DNA of 64,000 bases, from contig CAKOGP040000668.1 of the NCBI GenBank assembly GCA_933822405.4, positions 534,130 through 598,129 on the forward strand, given 5' to 3'. A model generated the notes under the pieces. That model searched no databases, was not told the origin of the DNA, and saw only the letters and a list, made by a program, of their open reading frames with translations. A program made the translations under genes and the position numbers. Below, piece after piece: positions 32,870 through 43,577 of this stretch (positions are counted from its first letter, which is position 1; every line of letters begins with the position of its first letter). This stretch comes from Cylindrotheca closterium (Eukaryota > Bacillariophyta > Bacillariophyceae > Bacillariales > Bacillariaceae).

Positions 32870-34144
32870 ATGGGAAAAGGAGGAAGAACCGCCGAAGTCA
32901 AGAAGCTATCCGAACAGGGAGTATGGAAGTCTCCTTACGATCCCACGGATGCCAAGGCACCAACTCTTCCCACTAAGGGAGAAATCAAAGCCTCCATTCC
33001 CAAGCATTGCTTCGAACGTTCCTACTTCTGGAGTATGTATTACCTTGTTAGAGACTTTGCCATGGCTGCTGGCTTTGTCTACGTCACCTCCAAGGTCTTG
33101 TCTACCGACTTGCCCAACTTTGCCGACCCTGTCGCTGTCTTGACTTGGACTTTTGGCTGGGGTTTCTATGCCTTTTGGATGGGCACCATCATGACCGGTC
33201 CTTGGGTGGTTGGACACGAATGCGGACACGGAGCCTTTTCTCCTTCGCAAACCTGGAACGACATTGTGGGATTCATTGTCCACCAGGCTTTGCTAGTTCC
33301 ATACTTTGCCTGGCAATACACTCACGCCAAACACCACCGTCGCACCAACCATTTGACCGATGGTGAATCTCACGTTCCCACCACTGGTGAAGAAAATGGA
33401 GTTGTGAACAACCAACGCGAATCTTTCTACGCCGTGTGGCATGAGGCCATGGGAGATGGTGTCTTTGCTGCCTTCCAAATCTGGGCTCACTTGTGCGTTG
33501 GATGGCCACTCTACCTCTTGGGATTGGCTTCCACTGGAAAGCTTGACGTCAAGGGACAACCATTGGATGGACGCATCATGGATCACTTCCGTCCTAGCTC
33601 CCCCATGTTCCCTGAAAAGATCAGTGCCAAGATCACACTATCCACCCTCACCACCTTGGCCTCTCTTGCTTACCTCCTTGGTGTTGCTCCCCAAGAGTAC
33701 GGATTCATGCCCGTTCTTCTTTGGTTCTGGAACCCATACTTTGTTGTCAATGGATGGTTGGTTCTTTACACCTGGTTGCAACACACTGACCCCTCCGTTC
33801 CCCAATACGGTGATGGTGAGTGGACCTGGGTCAAGGGTGCCTTGAGTACCATTGATCGTCCCTATGGAATCTTTGACTTTTTCCACCACGAGATTGGTTC
33901 CACCCATGTGGCCCACCACTTGTTCCACGAAATGCCCCACTACAATGCCCGAGAAGCCACTGCGGCTATCAAGGCCTTTTTGGAACCCAAGGGATTGTAC
34001 AACTACGATCCTGCTCCATTCTACAAGGCCATGTGGCGAGTTGCCAACACTTGCCACTACGTTGATGACGTGACTGGTATTCAATACTACAAGTCCTTTA
34101 ACGATGTGCCCAAGCGCAAGGATGCTGCCAAGAAGCAGGCATAG
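32870..34144 (+). CDS. FAD2: Microsomal delta-12 (omega-6) fatty acid desaturase, FAD2 type
   Basis: 424 aa, single exon. Three histidine boxes bind the di-iron centre: H-E-C-G-H (116-120), H-A-K-H-H (152-156) and H-V-A-H-H (346-350). Hydrophobic stretches between them fit the usual four-helix membrane topology. The family desaturates oleoyl lipid to linoleoyl lipid in the ER with cytochrome b5, an early step towards the polyunsaturated fatty acids of diatoms. There is no plastid presequence, and the C-terminus K-K-Q-A matches a KKXX ER-retrieval signal, both favouring the ER isoform over a plastid FAD6. The A/C-rich 5'UTR and strongly preferred codons (GCC, AAG, GGA, ATC, CAC) suggest high expression. 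A related omega-3 enzyme is less likely but cannot be excluded from motifs alone. Confidence 0.9.
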   Translation: MGKGGRTAEVKKLSEQGVWKSPYDPTDAKAPTLPTKGEIKASIPKHCFERSYFWSMYYLVRDFAMAAGFVYVTSKVLSTDLPNFADPVAVLTWTFGWGFYAFWMGTIMTGPWVVGHECGHGAFSPSQTWNDIVGFIVHQALLVPYFAWQYTHAKHHRRTNHLTDGESHVPTTGEENGVVNNQRESFYAVWHEAMGDGVFAAFQIWAHLCVGWPLYLLGLASTGKLDVKGQPLDGRIMDHFRPSSPMFPEKISAKITLSTLTTLASLAYLLGVAPQEYGFMPVLLWFWNPYFVVNGWLVLYTWLQHTDPSVPQYGDGEWTWVKGALSTIDRPYGIFDFFHHEIGSTHVAHHLFHEMPHYNAREATAAIKAFLEPKGLYNYDPAPFYKAMWRVANTCHYVDDVTGIQYYKSFNDVPKRKDAAKKQA

Positions 34145-34471
34145 AGAAAGAAATATTGCTCTACCACACTGGTTGGTTGGTTGACGAACGACCACGACCT
34201 CACGAACAAATTCACGATAAATCCAATAATTTGAACAAATGTAATTTTATAACTCATCACATGCCTACATTATAATATATAAAAATATACTTTCTGTAAT
34301 TTCCTTCAGCGTGGCGTGCCAACCTTTGCTCTCTTTGGGGTCCTTCGCTTCTTTTATAAAAATGTAGAAGGTCATAGTACAGTATTGCTTGCAGTTCTAC
34401 CGAAAATAGGCCTTTTTGGATCCTACAATCGATCGAATGAGTCAGTCATGCAGTGCAGATAATGAACAGCG
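34145..34471. other. Intergenic between convergent genes, 327 bp
   Basis: AT-rich 3' flanks of the desaturase and of the DNA-binding protein gene. Nothing else is seen. Confidence 0.4.
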
Positions 34472-35449
34472 TCAATTAGGTTTAGATTTCTTCTTTGCTG
34501 TTTGCAAATTTGCAGCGAGGGCGTTTGCTTGTTGTTGGGGCTTATTCTTTCGCTTTTTAAGTTTCTGTTCTCGTTGCAAGTCCCGCCGTGTGCGAAAAAT
34601 GGCATATCTCGCATCTTGCAATGCATCGGCAGCTTCCTCAATCTGATGCTCGCGAAGGATTTTTTCATACTTGGCCAAACCTTTTGTTAGGCTGGCAGCA
34701 TCTAGGTCCAATGGAGATTTTAATGATGTCTCATCTTCGTCGTCGTTGTCGTCGTCAGACGAATCAGCATCTGAGAGTGAAGCACCACCACCACTTGGAG
34801 GAAGAATATCGTCTATTGTGATATCTTCCTGATCGACGACACGACTTTCCAACACCTCCTTTGTTGTTGCTGCTGCTGTTGATTTCCCTTTCATCACTTC
34901 CACCCTGGGGCGCGGAATCATTCTCTCGACATTCACAACAGGATCAGGTTTTTGATTGGCAGGGTTATGCTTTCTGTTCCATTTCGTCACCCAGCCCAAG
35001 CTTGCATTGAAAAATCCCAGATGGTTTCTCTCTTCTTGAGAAACTTCAGCAGAGTCACTAGTTAGAATCTCATTCTTGATCTTTAAGGCTTGTGTCTGAA
35101 TTTCTTTTTGAGTCGGCCAAAGGCTTTTGTCGGGGGATGCCTGTAGCCAGGTCTCGAGCCACGCAACCATCATTTTCTGCAATAATGGCATCCTCTCCTT
35201 TCTGGATGCCTTTTTCGTGGCTGCTTCTTCTTCATCGATCTGGACAATAATATCCTCTTTCTTAGCCCTCCAACTGTAAATGGTCTTAACGTTGACACCC
35301 GTGGCTTCGGAAACACTGTGCGGGGTGGCACCATCCTCTTCCAGCATGTGAAGGACTTGTTGCTTCCAAGCAAACGTCACTCTCTTTCGTTTAGGCACGG
35401 GCTTCCCCTCTGCAATGGCATCAGGTTGGTTGGATGATAATTCGTTCAT
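34472..35449 (-). CDS. Transposase-derived DNA-binding protein (psq/CENP-B-type HTH, no DDE domain)
   Basis: 325 aa, single exon. After a basic patch (K-R-K-R-V-T-F), residues about 24-66 form a helix-turn-helix of the psq/transposase type (V-S-E-A-T-G-V-N-V-K-T-I-Y-S-W). Residues about 90-160 resemble the CENP-B/Tc5-type HTH (W-L-E-T-W-L, a central Q-T-Q-A-L-K-I, then F-N-A-S-L-G-W-V-T-K-W). This pair is the DNA-binding half of Tigger/pogo/Tc5 transposases and CENP-B. The DDE nuclease domain is missing. An acidic Ser/Asp tract and a basic Gln/Lys-rich coiled coil with a nuclear-localisation-like end occupy the C-terminus. I infer a domesticated nuclear DNA-binding protein. It has no terminal inverted repeats that I could find, and the frame is intact. 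Confidence 0.72.
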   Translation of the reverse strand: MNELSSNQPDAIAEGKPVPKRKRVTFAWKQQVLHMLEEDGATPHSVSEATGVNVKTIYSWRAKKEDIIVQIDEEEAATKKASRKERMPLLQKMMVAWLETWLQASPDKSLWPTQKEIQTQALKIKNEILTSDSAEVSQEERNHLGFFNASLGWVTKWNRKHNPANQKPDPVVNVERMIPRPRVEVMKGKSTAAATTKEVLESRVVDQEDITIDDILPPSGGGASLSDADSSDDDNDDEDETSLKSPLDLDAASLTKGLAKYEKILREHQIEEAADALQDARYAIFRTRRDLQREQKLKKRKNKPQQQANALAANLQTAKKKSKPN

Positions 35450-35752
35450 TGTGGTAATGGCAATGGGTGATGATGTGTGTCAAATGACAAAATGATGAGC
35501 AGAATGAATGAATGAACCCACGAATAATGAAGAAATAGGTATCATTCTCTTATTCAAAATTCTCCTAATACACTTCTGTAAATATGGGTACAGCATACCG
35601 GTGCAGCATACAGTATGCACCCCGACAGCAGATTTCGACCAATCGAATGAGTCGATGATCCGTTCGAAATGACAATAACCGACATCATCGCATGAAATAA
35701 GGATACATCAACAATAACTTTACCTTCTCAACTGTGTTGGTGGTGCGCATGC
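35450..35752. promoter_or_regulatory. Divergent promoter region, 303 bp
   Basis: Separates the DNA-binding protein gene from the adenylation-domain gene. It contains an alternating CATGCATGCAT string at 35748-35758, over the plus-strand ATG, and two close copies of a short ACAGCATACCGGTGCAGCATACAG-like repeat near 35590-35615. Confidence 0.4.
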
Positions 35753-38700
35753 ATGCATCGTGCCAAACTATGCTTATTTTATGGTGATAGACAGAAACGA
35801 ATCGATTTTCTAGTGGTATTATTTGCAATTGTCCAATTGCTGGTTCCGCCTAAAGTGTCCTGGTTTTGGCAGTATTATTCTTGCCACGCTTTGACAATGA
35901 CGATCAGTATGCCTTCATCACCGCCATCATCATCATCATCAATCAAGACCCTCCATGATCCTCAGGGATCGACCTGGCTCAATCAAGCTTCCATGGTGTG
36001 GGATCCTTCCATGATTGACTCAAATAGTTGCTATTGGGATGATCAGTGGTTATCAATCCTACGAGCTACTCCTACTCCTACTCGAGCACCTCTTGAGAAT
36101 GACGATGATTCCACGACTGACAAAAATCATGACCATGGCAGTCGAAGTAGGGACAATAATAATAAGAGAAGCAATAGCAACCAAACGTGGCATGAGAATC
36201 ATTACATCTCTTATCAGACTCTTTTTGCGACGGCTGCCTTGATGGTTGTAGAACTTCGCAACGAGTTAACGGGCAGATTCGAACAACAAGCTGGTGATGA
36301 CAATCGAAGAAAACGTGGCATGCCCGTGATTGTGGCCATTCCCGAGGGACCTCTCTTGCCATTGGCCACCTTGGTCGTACATGCCTTGAATCAGCCTGTG
36401 GCAGGAACAGAGGCATCGTGCTTTGCCATTTTGGTGCCATTGGAACCGTCCGAGGCGAAGAAACGAAACTTGCACATTTTAAAGGACATTACTCCGAGTA
36501 TGATACTGGCTGTGCCCGGCCGGGATTTTGACAATCTGCGACTCATGGTGGATTCTTTGGCAACCATTACTCCTGAGTTTGTCGACTTTTCCACTTTGTT
36601 GCGATCCGTCACGCAGAACATGGACGAGGCGCAAAACGTGATTTTTCATTCCGAGATTTGTTTGGATGCCAACTCTCACATTGGAACTGTCATTGCGGAC
36701 CTTGCCAATGAATTGTCTCATGAACTCCAGGGAGCACAAACCTCAGAGAAAGGGGGGCTACTGGTGGATGAACCACGAGTATCCCACATTGTCTATACGT
36801 CGGGTACCACTGGTATTCCTAAAGGATGCATCTCATCGATTTCCTCTTTGGAACAATACTTGAAATCCAAAAACAAGGTTCATGACATCAACCAGTCTTC
36901 TACTGTCTTGTTGGCAAGTGCGTTATCCTTGTAAGTCGACACCGTTTGCTTTCTTGGCGTTGCATGATTGATATCCAGTTTCTCATCATCATCCATCGAC
37001 GGGGCATTGCTGTAGTGACCCTTGTCTCTCTGACTGTTTGGCTACCTTCCAGGCAAGGGCAACTCTTGCCCTCGCTCCTCGGTCCACATTATTATCTGAC
37101 TTGCCCAACATTTTGCAACAGTTGCAAGTCACACATGTCTTGTGCACGCCGACCTTGTGGAGTCTCATGGATGGAAGGAGCCATCGACCAGCAATAACTG
37201 ATTTCCCAAAATTACAAGTGGTGGCATTGGGCGGAGAACCCATTCCAGCACAGCTACAAAATGCTTGGGGTCGACAAGGATCGGATTCAGCCGAGCCTTG
37301 TCGGTTGTTGGCTACCTACGGCGTCACGGAAGGTAAGTTGGATTTGGCAAGATATGAACATCATATGAACTTTGATGTTCATATCGTGACTGACGATTAT
37401 CGATGCCTTCTTGTATATGGATAGCTTGTGTGTATCAGACATGTGGAGAAGTCTTTGCGTCTTCCAAAAAGACGAAAGGTCAGTTCGTCGGCCAACCATT
37501 GGAAGGCATTGGGGTTCGAATCTGTCAAGAAGGCGACCAAGACAAACTGATCGACGTTGAAGCTAATAGGCGTATTGGTGAAATTGTCTTGTATGGGTCC
37601 CAGCTTGATACGATATCTGGCTACCTGAATCGACCCGACTTGAATCGCAAGTTTCAAATAGATGGTACTACACAACACTACCGAACTGGTGATCGAGGTA
37701 CCTTTGATGCAGTCACGAATAGCTTGCATGTCAGTGGCCGAATCGTTGGCGAAGAGGGAATGGTCAAGGTGAATGGAGTTCGTGTCGAACTTGGAGAAAT
37801 CGAAAATGCATTGATCGATGTGGCAGTGAATTCCAGTGAAGAAAAACCTGTGGTCTTGCACTGCATGGCAAAAGTTGTGTCTGTGGTATCGTCCACTGGG
37901 ACTGATGCTCCGTCGCCGGATCGAAAGGAAATCAGAGTTTACTGTGTGCTCAGTGAAGATACGCGAAAGGAACTGAATATCAAAAACGATGAATCCTCCT
38001 CTGGGCTGATTGTCAATGGAGGACCAATTCTAACCCTCCTTCGATCGAGATGTTTGGAAAACCTTAAGGCTGCCTGTATTCCAAAGGCATTTGTGATTAT
38101 TCCACGATTGCCCTTGTCGGCAACTGGGAAACGAAATCGCGACGGACTTTTAAAGTTGGATGCTTGTCGTCCTCTACAATCCGCCGAAGAAGAGCCCGTG
38201 TTATTGAAAGACTTTGGCAAGTCTGGAAAGAAAGTTGCCGAAGTTTTGACAGAATTATTGAATCTCCAGCCATCACAAGAGAGTATGCTGACGACTAGAG
38301 GTACCTTTGCCATGCTGGGCGGAGACTCGCTTACTGCAACCCTTGTTCTCCGTGCCCTGTATGCATATCACCACAATGTTCAAAACAACCGTAACCTTGG
38401 CGGAGAATATGGGAAACTTACTGGAGCATTTGATGTCCTAAGTCTGCTGGGAAGCGAGAATTTGGGTGCCTATGTCGAACTGTTGGATAGCAAGAAGCTG
38501 TGTCAACCAAAAGGTGAGGAAGAAGAATCATCCCAAAGCTTGGAGGAGGAGCGAGAGCCTGATGATGACCAAGCCGATGTCAGAAAGCCACAAGACGCAG
38601 AAGCAGTGAAGCAAAAGGTGTTGTACGACGCATTGGTCCAAGCCATCTCGCTTGGACAATCGTCCATTGCAATGGGCCTGCTGAATGTAGGTGCCTGTCC

Positions 38701-39456
38701 GAATCACAACCTTCACTCTGGCAGGTTGGGAAAGGTAACGGACCGATTGCAGCAGCGAGCAATGTTCCGATCGAGTCCCATACACATTGCCTGTCTAAAG
38801 GGGGATGCCAGCGTTGTCAAAAAGTTGTTGGAGAAAGGATCCAAGACCAATTCGCCAGACGCATCGGGTCGATTTCCCATTCACTTTGCAAGTATGGGAA
38901 TCCAAACTACTGACGAAACGACGAGTGAATCTGAGGCCGACGACAAGAAGCAGAGGTTGCTGTGCGTTCAATATTTGCTCGACGCAGGTGCACCAATGAC
39001 CATGCGAGACGGAAACAAACAATCCATCTTACATTGTGCATCACGGTCTGGTCATTGCGAATTGCTAAAGTTTGTAATGAGTACCTGGAAAGACAAGAAT
39101 CCGGGTAAAGTGACACCAAAACACTTTTTTAACTGGAATGATCGATGGCTACGTAAGTATTGGGGATTTGTTACAGTATGTTTGTCTGTACGATTCTCAT
39201 ATTGCTGTTTCTTCTTTCGACAACAGGAACGGCGGTGCACTGGGCTGTTCTCAATGGTAAAGTGGAAGCACTCCAAGTTCTTTTGGAAATGGGATCTAGT
39301 CCCAGTCCCTTCAAGCCCAAGCGCAATAATCGCTCTAGTGCAGCGGTCGAAAGTCCAATGGACATGTGTCAGCGGCTATATGATATTGAAGATGGAGGAG
39401 TAGGAACCAAGATTCACAGTTTGCTCTCAAGAAGCGACGAGCCAACAATGAAATAG
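35753..39456 (+). CDS. Adenylation domain - carrier domain - ankyrin repeat protein (NRPS-like, single module)
   Basis: Four exons: 35753-36930, 37016-37332, 37425-39152 and 39227-39456, 1150 aa, all GT-AG. The adenylation core has Y-T-S-G-T-T-G-I-P-K-G (348-358), S-F-D-P-C-L-S-D across the first splice, Y-G-V-T-E-A across the second, Y-R-T-G-D-R-G, and the A8-type G-M-V-K-V-N-G-V-R-V-E-L-G-E-I-E. A carrier (PP-binding) domain follows with G-G-D-S-L, where Ser 800 is the predicted phosphopantetheine site. The C-terminus has about four ankyrin repeats (roughly 945-1115). No condensation, reductase, thioesterase or PQQ-repeat domain is present, which distinguishes it from full NRPS and from animal AASDH/ACSF4. 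It presumably activates an amino or carboxylic acid and loads it onto its own carrier; the partner and product are unknown. Poly-Ser and Asn/Asp-rich inserts occur near the N-terminus. Start choice (first ATG versus Met 49 or 53) is uncertain. Confidence 0.78.
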
Positions 39457-39776
39457 TGAACTTACTTCAGTGCCATATGAAGACCTTATTGATTGGCAAT
39501 ATACGTAGATAGAAGTTGTAGATTAGATGTGCTACTAGAGAAACTTCAGTTGAAAAGATAGGCTGACGCGGCAATCCTACCCTCGTAGCTGAAGCCAAAT
39601 AGTCATCATATTTTAACAGAATGGCGCGAATTTTTGTCGTCTGTCTGCGCCCGACAAACGAAGGCTTTCGAATTCCAACATTCTCTCGCAGATGCCAAAC
39701 GTGATAAAAGACAGAAACTTATTGTTCCATCATCGTCGTCATCGTCAACCGCTATGCTCGCACAAGACGACTCGTT
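39457..39776. other. Intergenic, 320 bp
   Basis: 3' flank of the adenylation gene and 5' region of the EDRF1-like gene. No feature is recognised. Confidence 0.35.
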
Positions 39777-42700
39777 ATGACAATGACAACCACACAACAC
39801 GATCAAACAAAGAACGAGTCTACTTTGTCCATAGTGCCGAATCAAGGAATCACGGCTACGACGAGTTCGAACACGGTGCAGCAGAACGACGAGACATCCA
39901 CGAATGCATGCCAACCACAGCAGTCCTTGGACTTTATTGGCACAGCCCATGCTGTCAAATCGCTGTTTTCGGTACCTCATCATGCATCTGATCAGCCCTT
40001 ATGTCTAGCAGTACACAACATTGATGGAACGCTGATAATTGACAATACGAATTTGGAATTGGATTCTCAAGAACCTCAGGAGAAGGACGAAGCATCTCGT
40101 CGAATACCTGGCCAGGAGGCGTCATACATCAATGGTGAAGCTTCCTGTAAAAGTAGTTCCTCGCTGGTCCTGTCTCCAAAAATTGAGCGCTCTTTGCAGT
40201 CCAAAAAGAATCCACAGGCCGAAGCATTGCAACATTTGGCAGGAATTCTAAAACAGGCCAAGCAACATGAAGGGAGCGACTCGTCATCATCCGTGCTAGA
40301 CAATTACTCGAAGCCTGTCCGGGAATACATCCAATGGAAATTCAAAGACATGGATTTTCTGGTAGGATCTGATAATATTGTTGTAAAGCCAGAAGGCAAG
40401 CAAAAACCAGTATCGATACGAATTGAAGAAGTGAACAAGCTTCGGGCGCTATTGAAAGAATCAAAGGACGAATCACAGAGACAGAAAATAGTTGAGGAAC
40501 TGACACGAAAAGAACGAGAAGAAAGATCTTACGCCCAAGCTTTGGTGCAACAGCAACAAAAAGAAAATGTAGAAAAGGGAAATGGCAGAAATGGACCACA
40601 CCAGTTCTCGTCAGATATGTTGGATCAAGTGGCACTGCAAACGTGTATCGTGCCTTCCCAAGGGCCTTATGGGAGCGTCTTGAACGGATCCTCCTCCCCC
40701 ATGAACTCTGTCTCCCCTGAATCGTCGTCGTCGCAACCACCAACCGGAAGCTCGCCAGTCTCTGTGGTTCTGGACACCTATCTTGACAACATCATGGCCA
40801 ATATTCCCCAGCTAGCTCTGTGCCTCGAGGAAAAAGGTATCTTGCGGAGCGTCAAACTGTTGCAGACGGAAGATATTCCCTCCATGATGCTACATTCCAA
40901 AACATTGGACACGTCCACCCCAATTGATACCGTGATTTCTTCCGAGTCAGAGGACGACCTATTTTCTCCAGAGATTATGGAAATGAATGCATCGGCTCTA
41001 CTGCGCTTTTTAAAGGCAAACTGCACCAGCAACAATTCAACCTACTTGTTGCGAAGAGATCCAGGCAACGGTCCCAATAACATTCAGCTATATGACATTT
41101 CATCGATATCATCCCAACGGCAAAAGAAATGGATCTGGTGGCTGGCTACCATGTCCTATCGGTTTGCGCTGCGATTAAGACATCTGGAGTGGACCATCCA
41201 GGACATGCCACCAATGAGGAGACGTGCTTTTCGAACCCGGCAACGAAGCCTGTGTCAGACCACACTGGATCTGTTACAGGACTTGTTTGACATGGAAGGT
41301 TCCGCTCATGAACCCATGGTGGCTTCTGTTCGGGAGCACATGGCAGACAGCTTTCTTGGAGAAACAAAGGAGGAATCATCATCTTCTGATTCTTCCAGAA
41401 GGACCAGTCCAATTCGGCAAAGACCTTCGTCACCAACTCTGGCTCCGCAGTCTCCTGTCCCGGTACTTCCGCAATCTCCAACCCTTTCACCAACCTTTGG
41501 ACCGTCAAAACCAAAGAACAGCACGGTGCCACAAGGCCAGAGTTCACCGCATCAACCATATGCGAACGTGTCAGTGGACTCGTTGAATAAAGCTCAAGAT
41601 CATCTAGGCCGAGGAATCAAAGTACTTGGTCCAGTACTTGCCAAATACATGGAACCTCCAGAAGACAATAGCAATGCTTCCAAAGAGAAACCAATTCGCC
41701 GTCGAAAACGAAGTGGTCCGGGAAACAATTTGAACTCGGAAAATACCGAAAAAACCGGAGACCCGCCACCAGCCATTGCCGTGCAACTGTTCGGATTGCA
41801 TTACAAAGCGGTGAATGTCTCCTTGCGCCTGGCAGACTACCATCTTCAAAACTATTTCTCTTCTAGTGCCATGCAAGAGCTTCGCAATGCAGCACGTCGA
41901 ATGGCAAAGTTAGCTTTCTTGCAAAAGTACATTACATCGCCAGATGTATGGATCCAACGATTGCAGTTGCAGTATATTTGGTTATGGGAGCACTGTGGAC
42001 ACTTTGCTAGGTCATTCGCGTCGGATGGTCTTTGGAGAGACCGTGGGCATGCATGTGGTGATGACGTGATATCACTGCTTCGTGATGTGGATGATGCTTT
42101 CTCCTTTCAAGCATATTGCAAACACTTTGAAATGACTCTGAACGATCCGTTTCCACAACTTACAAAGGGGATGGTAAGCCTTCAATCCTTATCAGCCATT
42201 GTCCGTCCATTCAGACTTGAGCAATATAATGGAGAAAAATACATTGAGGCTGCCATAGCGGTCCTTTCCAAACAAGGGCAACTGCTCCGAGACAAGAGAC
42301 AGGTGCTCGTTGCCTCTTGTATTTCCTACAGTCGTGCAATTTTGGCACTGCAGAACATCCTTGAGGGGGTCGATTCGCCCGAGACGACGTCGAGGCAGGA
42401 ATCAACCAAAATCAAGCCATTCGTTCTTGACCTTCTTCAAAAACGACTCGGCGATGCATGCAATGAAACCGGGAAAGCATTGCTGGATGCTCTTAGAAAG
42501 CTATTGACTGGAAGCTCAGACTCAAACACGGAGTCTACAAATCTTGCAGCAAGAGTCTTGCTTGATTCAGCAGAATTCTGGTTTGACTATGGCTTGGAAG
42601 CGTTCAGTCAATGCAAAGATTTACGCAATCTAGCCTTGTTGCGGTGTAACCTTTGCCAATGCTACAAACTTCGGACAAATACTGGGTTTGTAGAGAAGGC

Positions 42701-43538
42701 CAATGCAGCATCACATGTCGAATCCTGCTTGGAAAAAGCTTGTCATCATTTGGAGGCTGCACACGAAGCCATGGGCCAAAGGGACGTGGATCCCATGACA
42801 TGGGACATGGTGAGCGAAGAACTCGCTGCCACATTTCTGGTTCTAGCCGTTCGTCGCAGGCAATCATTACTAGGCGGAGGCAATACGCCCATTCTTTTTC
42901 AGTCACTGCGACTGAATCCAGGGAAAGAGCGTTCCATTTTGGAACCAATGGAAAAGGCACTCAAAATCTACGAGCAGTCGGGGAATGCACATCAGGCAGC
43001 TGCCGTGCACTATCAACTTGCCTTGACCAACTCCAAAGTCTGGACTTGTCAAAGAGACGAGTCGAAGACAAGAGAGAAATTGTCGGCTGCATTTCAGCAC
43101 TACAACATGGCATTTCACTATTTCTCAACGTCACTCAGAGGCAACGAGCCAACCTTTGTCTTGCTGTGCCTAGATTTGGCTAGTTTATACGCTGCTGTGT
43201 CCGGTGAAGAGTGTCTAATGAAAGCGCTATCGACTTGCCTGGATACCTATGAGGTGTTCTCGCAAGAATCGGTTGAACCAGTCTTGAAGACTAACAAGCA
43301 GGCAAAGGACTGGCTTGAAAATATGAAAACACTCGCAGATAGTGTCGAAGAGAGGGTCTTCAAACTTTTGCGCAATCTCAACAAATTGGAAGGGCAAAAG
43401 TACAAAGATGGGTACCGCGCAGGCCTTACAGCCAAAATGACAGCAAGCCAGGAACAAGAAGAAGGAGATCCAAGAGCGGCAAGTCTTTTCACCCTTCACC
43501 GAGTTCTGATTGCCATTCGAGCAACATTCAATGACTAG
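39777..43538 (+). CDS. EDRF1: EDRF1-like protein (erythroid differentiation-related factor 1 family)
   Basis: 1253 aa in one exon, close to the size of animal EDRF1. Matching stretches include an N-terminal F-S-V-P-H-H segment, D-F-L-V-G-S-D-N, L-D-T-Y-L-D-N-I-M-A-N-I-P-Q-L-A, Q-T-E-D-I-P and F-L-K-A-N-C-T. A block Y-L-L-R-R-D and L-Y-D-I-S-S follows. The remaining C-terminal half is helical and TPR-like. The family is widespread in eukaryotes; the human member is linked to globin gene expression, but the general cellular role is unclear and none is established in diatoms. A Ser/Pro/Gln-rich low-complexity tract (about residues 520-600) separates the two halves. No targeting signal or membrane helix is seen. 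Confidence 0.8.
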   Translation: MTMTTTQHDQTKNESTLSIVPNQGITATTSSNTVQQNDETSTNACQPQQSLDFIGTAHAVKSLFSVPHHASDQPLCLAVHNIDGTLIIDNTNLELDSQEPQEKDEASRRIPGQEASYINGEASCKSSSSLVLSPKIERSLQSKKNPQAEALQHLAGILKQAKQHEGSDSSSSVLDNYSKPVREYIQWKFKDMDFLVGSDNIVVKPEGKQKPVSIRIEEVNKLRALLKESKDESQRQKIVEELTRKEREERSYAQALVQQQQKENVEKGNGRNGPHQFSSDMLDQVALQTCIVPSQGPYGSVLNGSSSPMNSVSPESSSSQPPTGSSPVSVVLDTYLDNIMANIPQLALCLEEKGILRSVKLLQTEDIPSMMLHSKTLDTSTPIDTVISSESEDDLFSPEIMEMNASALLRFLKANCTSNNSTYLLRRDPGNGPNNIQLYDISSISSQRQKKWIWWLATMSYRFALRLRHLEWTIQDMPPMRRRAFRTRQRSLCQTTLDLLQDLFDMEGSAHEPMVASVREHMADSFLGETKEESSSSDSSRRTSPIRQRPSSPTLAPQSPVPVLPQSPTLSPTFGPSKPKNSTVPQGQSSPHQPYANVSVDSLNKAQDHLGRGIKVLGPVLAKYMEPPEDNSNASKEKPIRRRKRSGPGNNLNSENTEKTGDPPPAIAVQLFGLHYKAVNVSLRLADYHLQNYFSSSAMQELRNAARRMAKLAFLQKYITSPDVWIQRLQLQYIWLWEHCGHFARSFASDGLWRDRGHACGDDVISLLRDVDDAFSFQAYCKHFEMTLNDPFPQLTKGMVSLQSLSAIVRPFRLEQYNGEKYIEAAIAVLSKQGQLLRDKRQVLVASCISYSRAILALQNILEGVDSPETTSRQESTKIKPFVLDLLQKRLGDACNETGKALLDALRKLLTGSSDSNTESTNLAARVLLDSAEFWFDYGLEAFSQCKDLRNLALLRCNLCQCYKLRTNTGFVEKANAASHVESCLEKACHHLEAAHEAMGQRDVDPMTWDMVSEELAATFLVLAVRRRQSLLGGGNTPILFQSLRLNPGKERSILEPMEKALKIYEQSGNAHQAAAVHYQLALTNSKVWTCQRDESKTREKLSAAFQHYNMAFHYFSTSLRGNEPTFVLLCLDLASLYAAVSGEECLMKALSTCLDTYEVFSQESVEPVLKTNKQAKDWLENMKTLADSVEERVFKLLRNLNKLEGQKYKDGYRAGLTAKMTASQEQEEGDPRAASLFTLHRVLIAIRATFND

Positions 43539-43577
43539 ATCGTGATAATGCAACAAGGGTCGAAACTGCTGCTAGAG

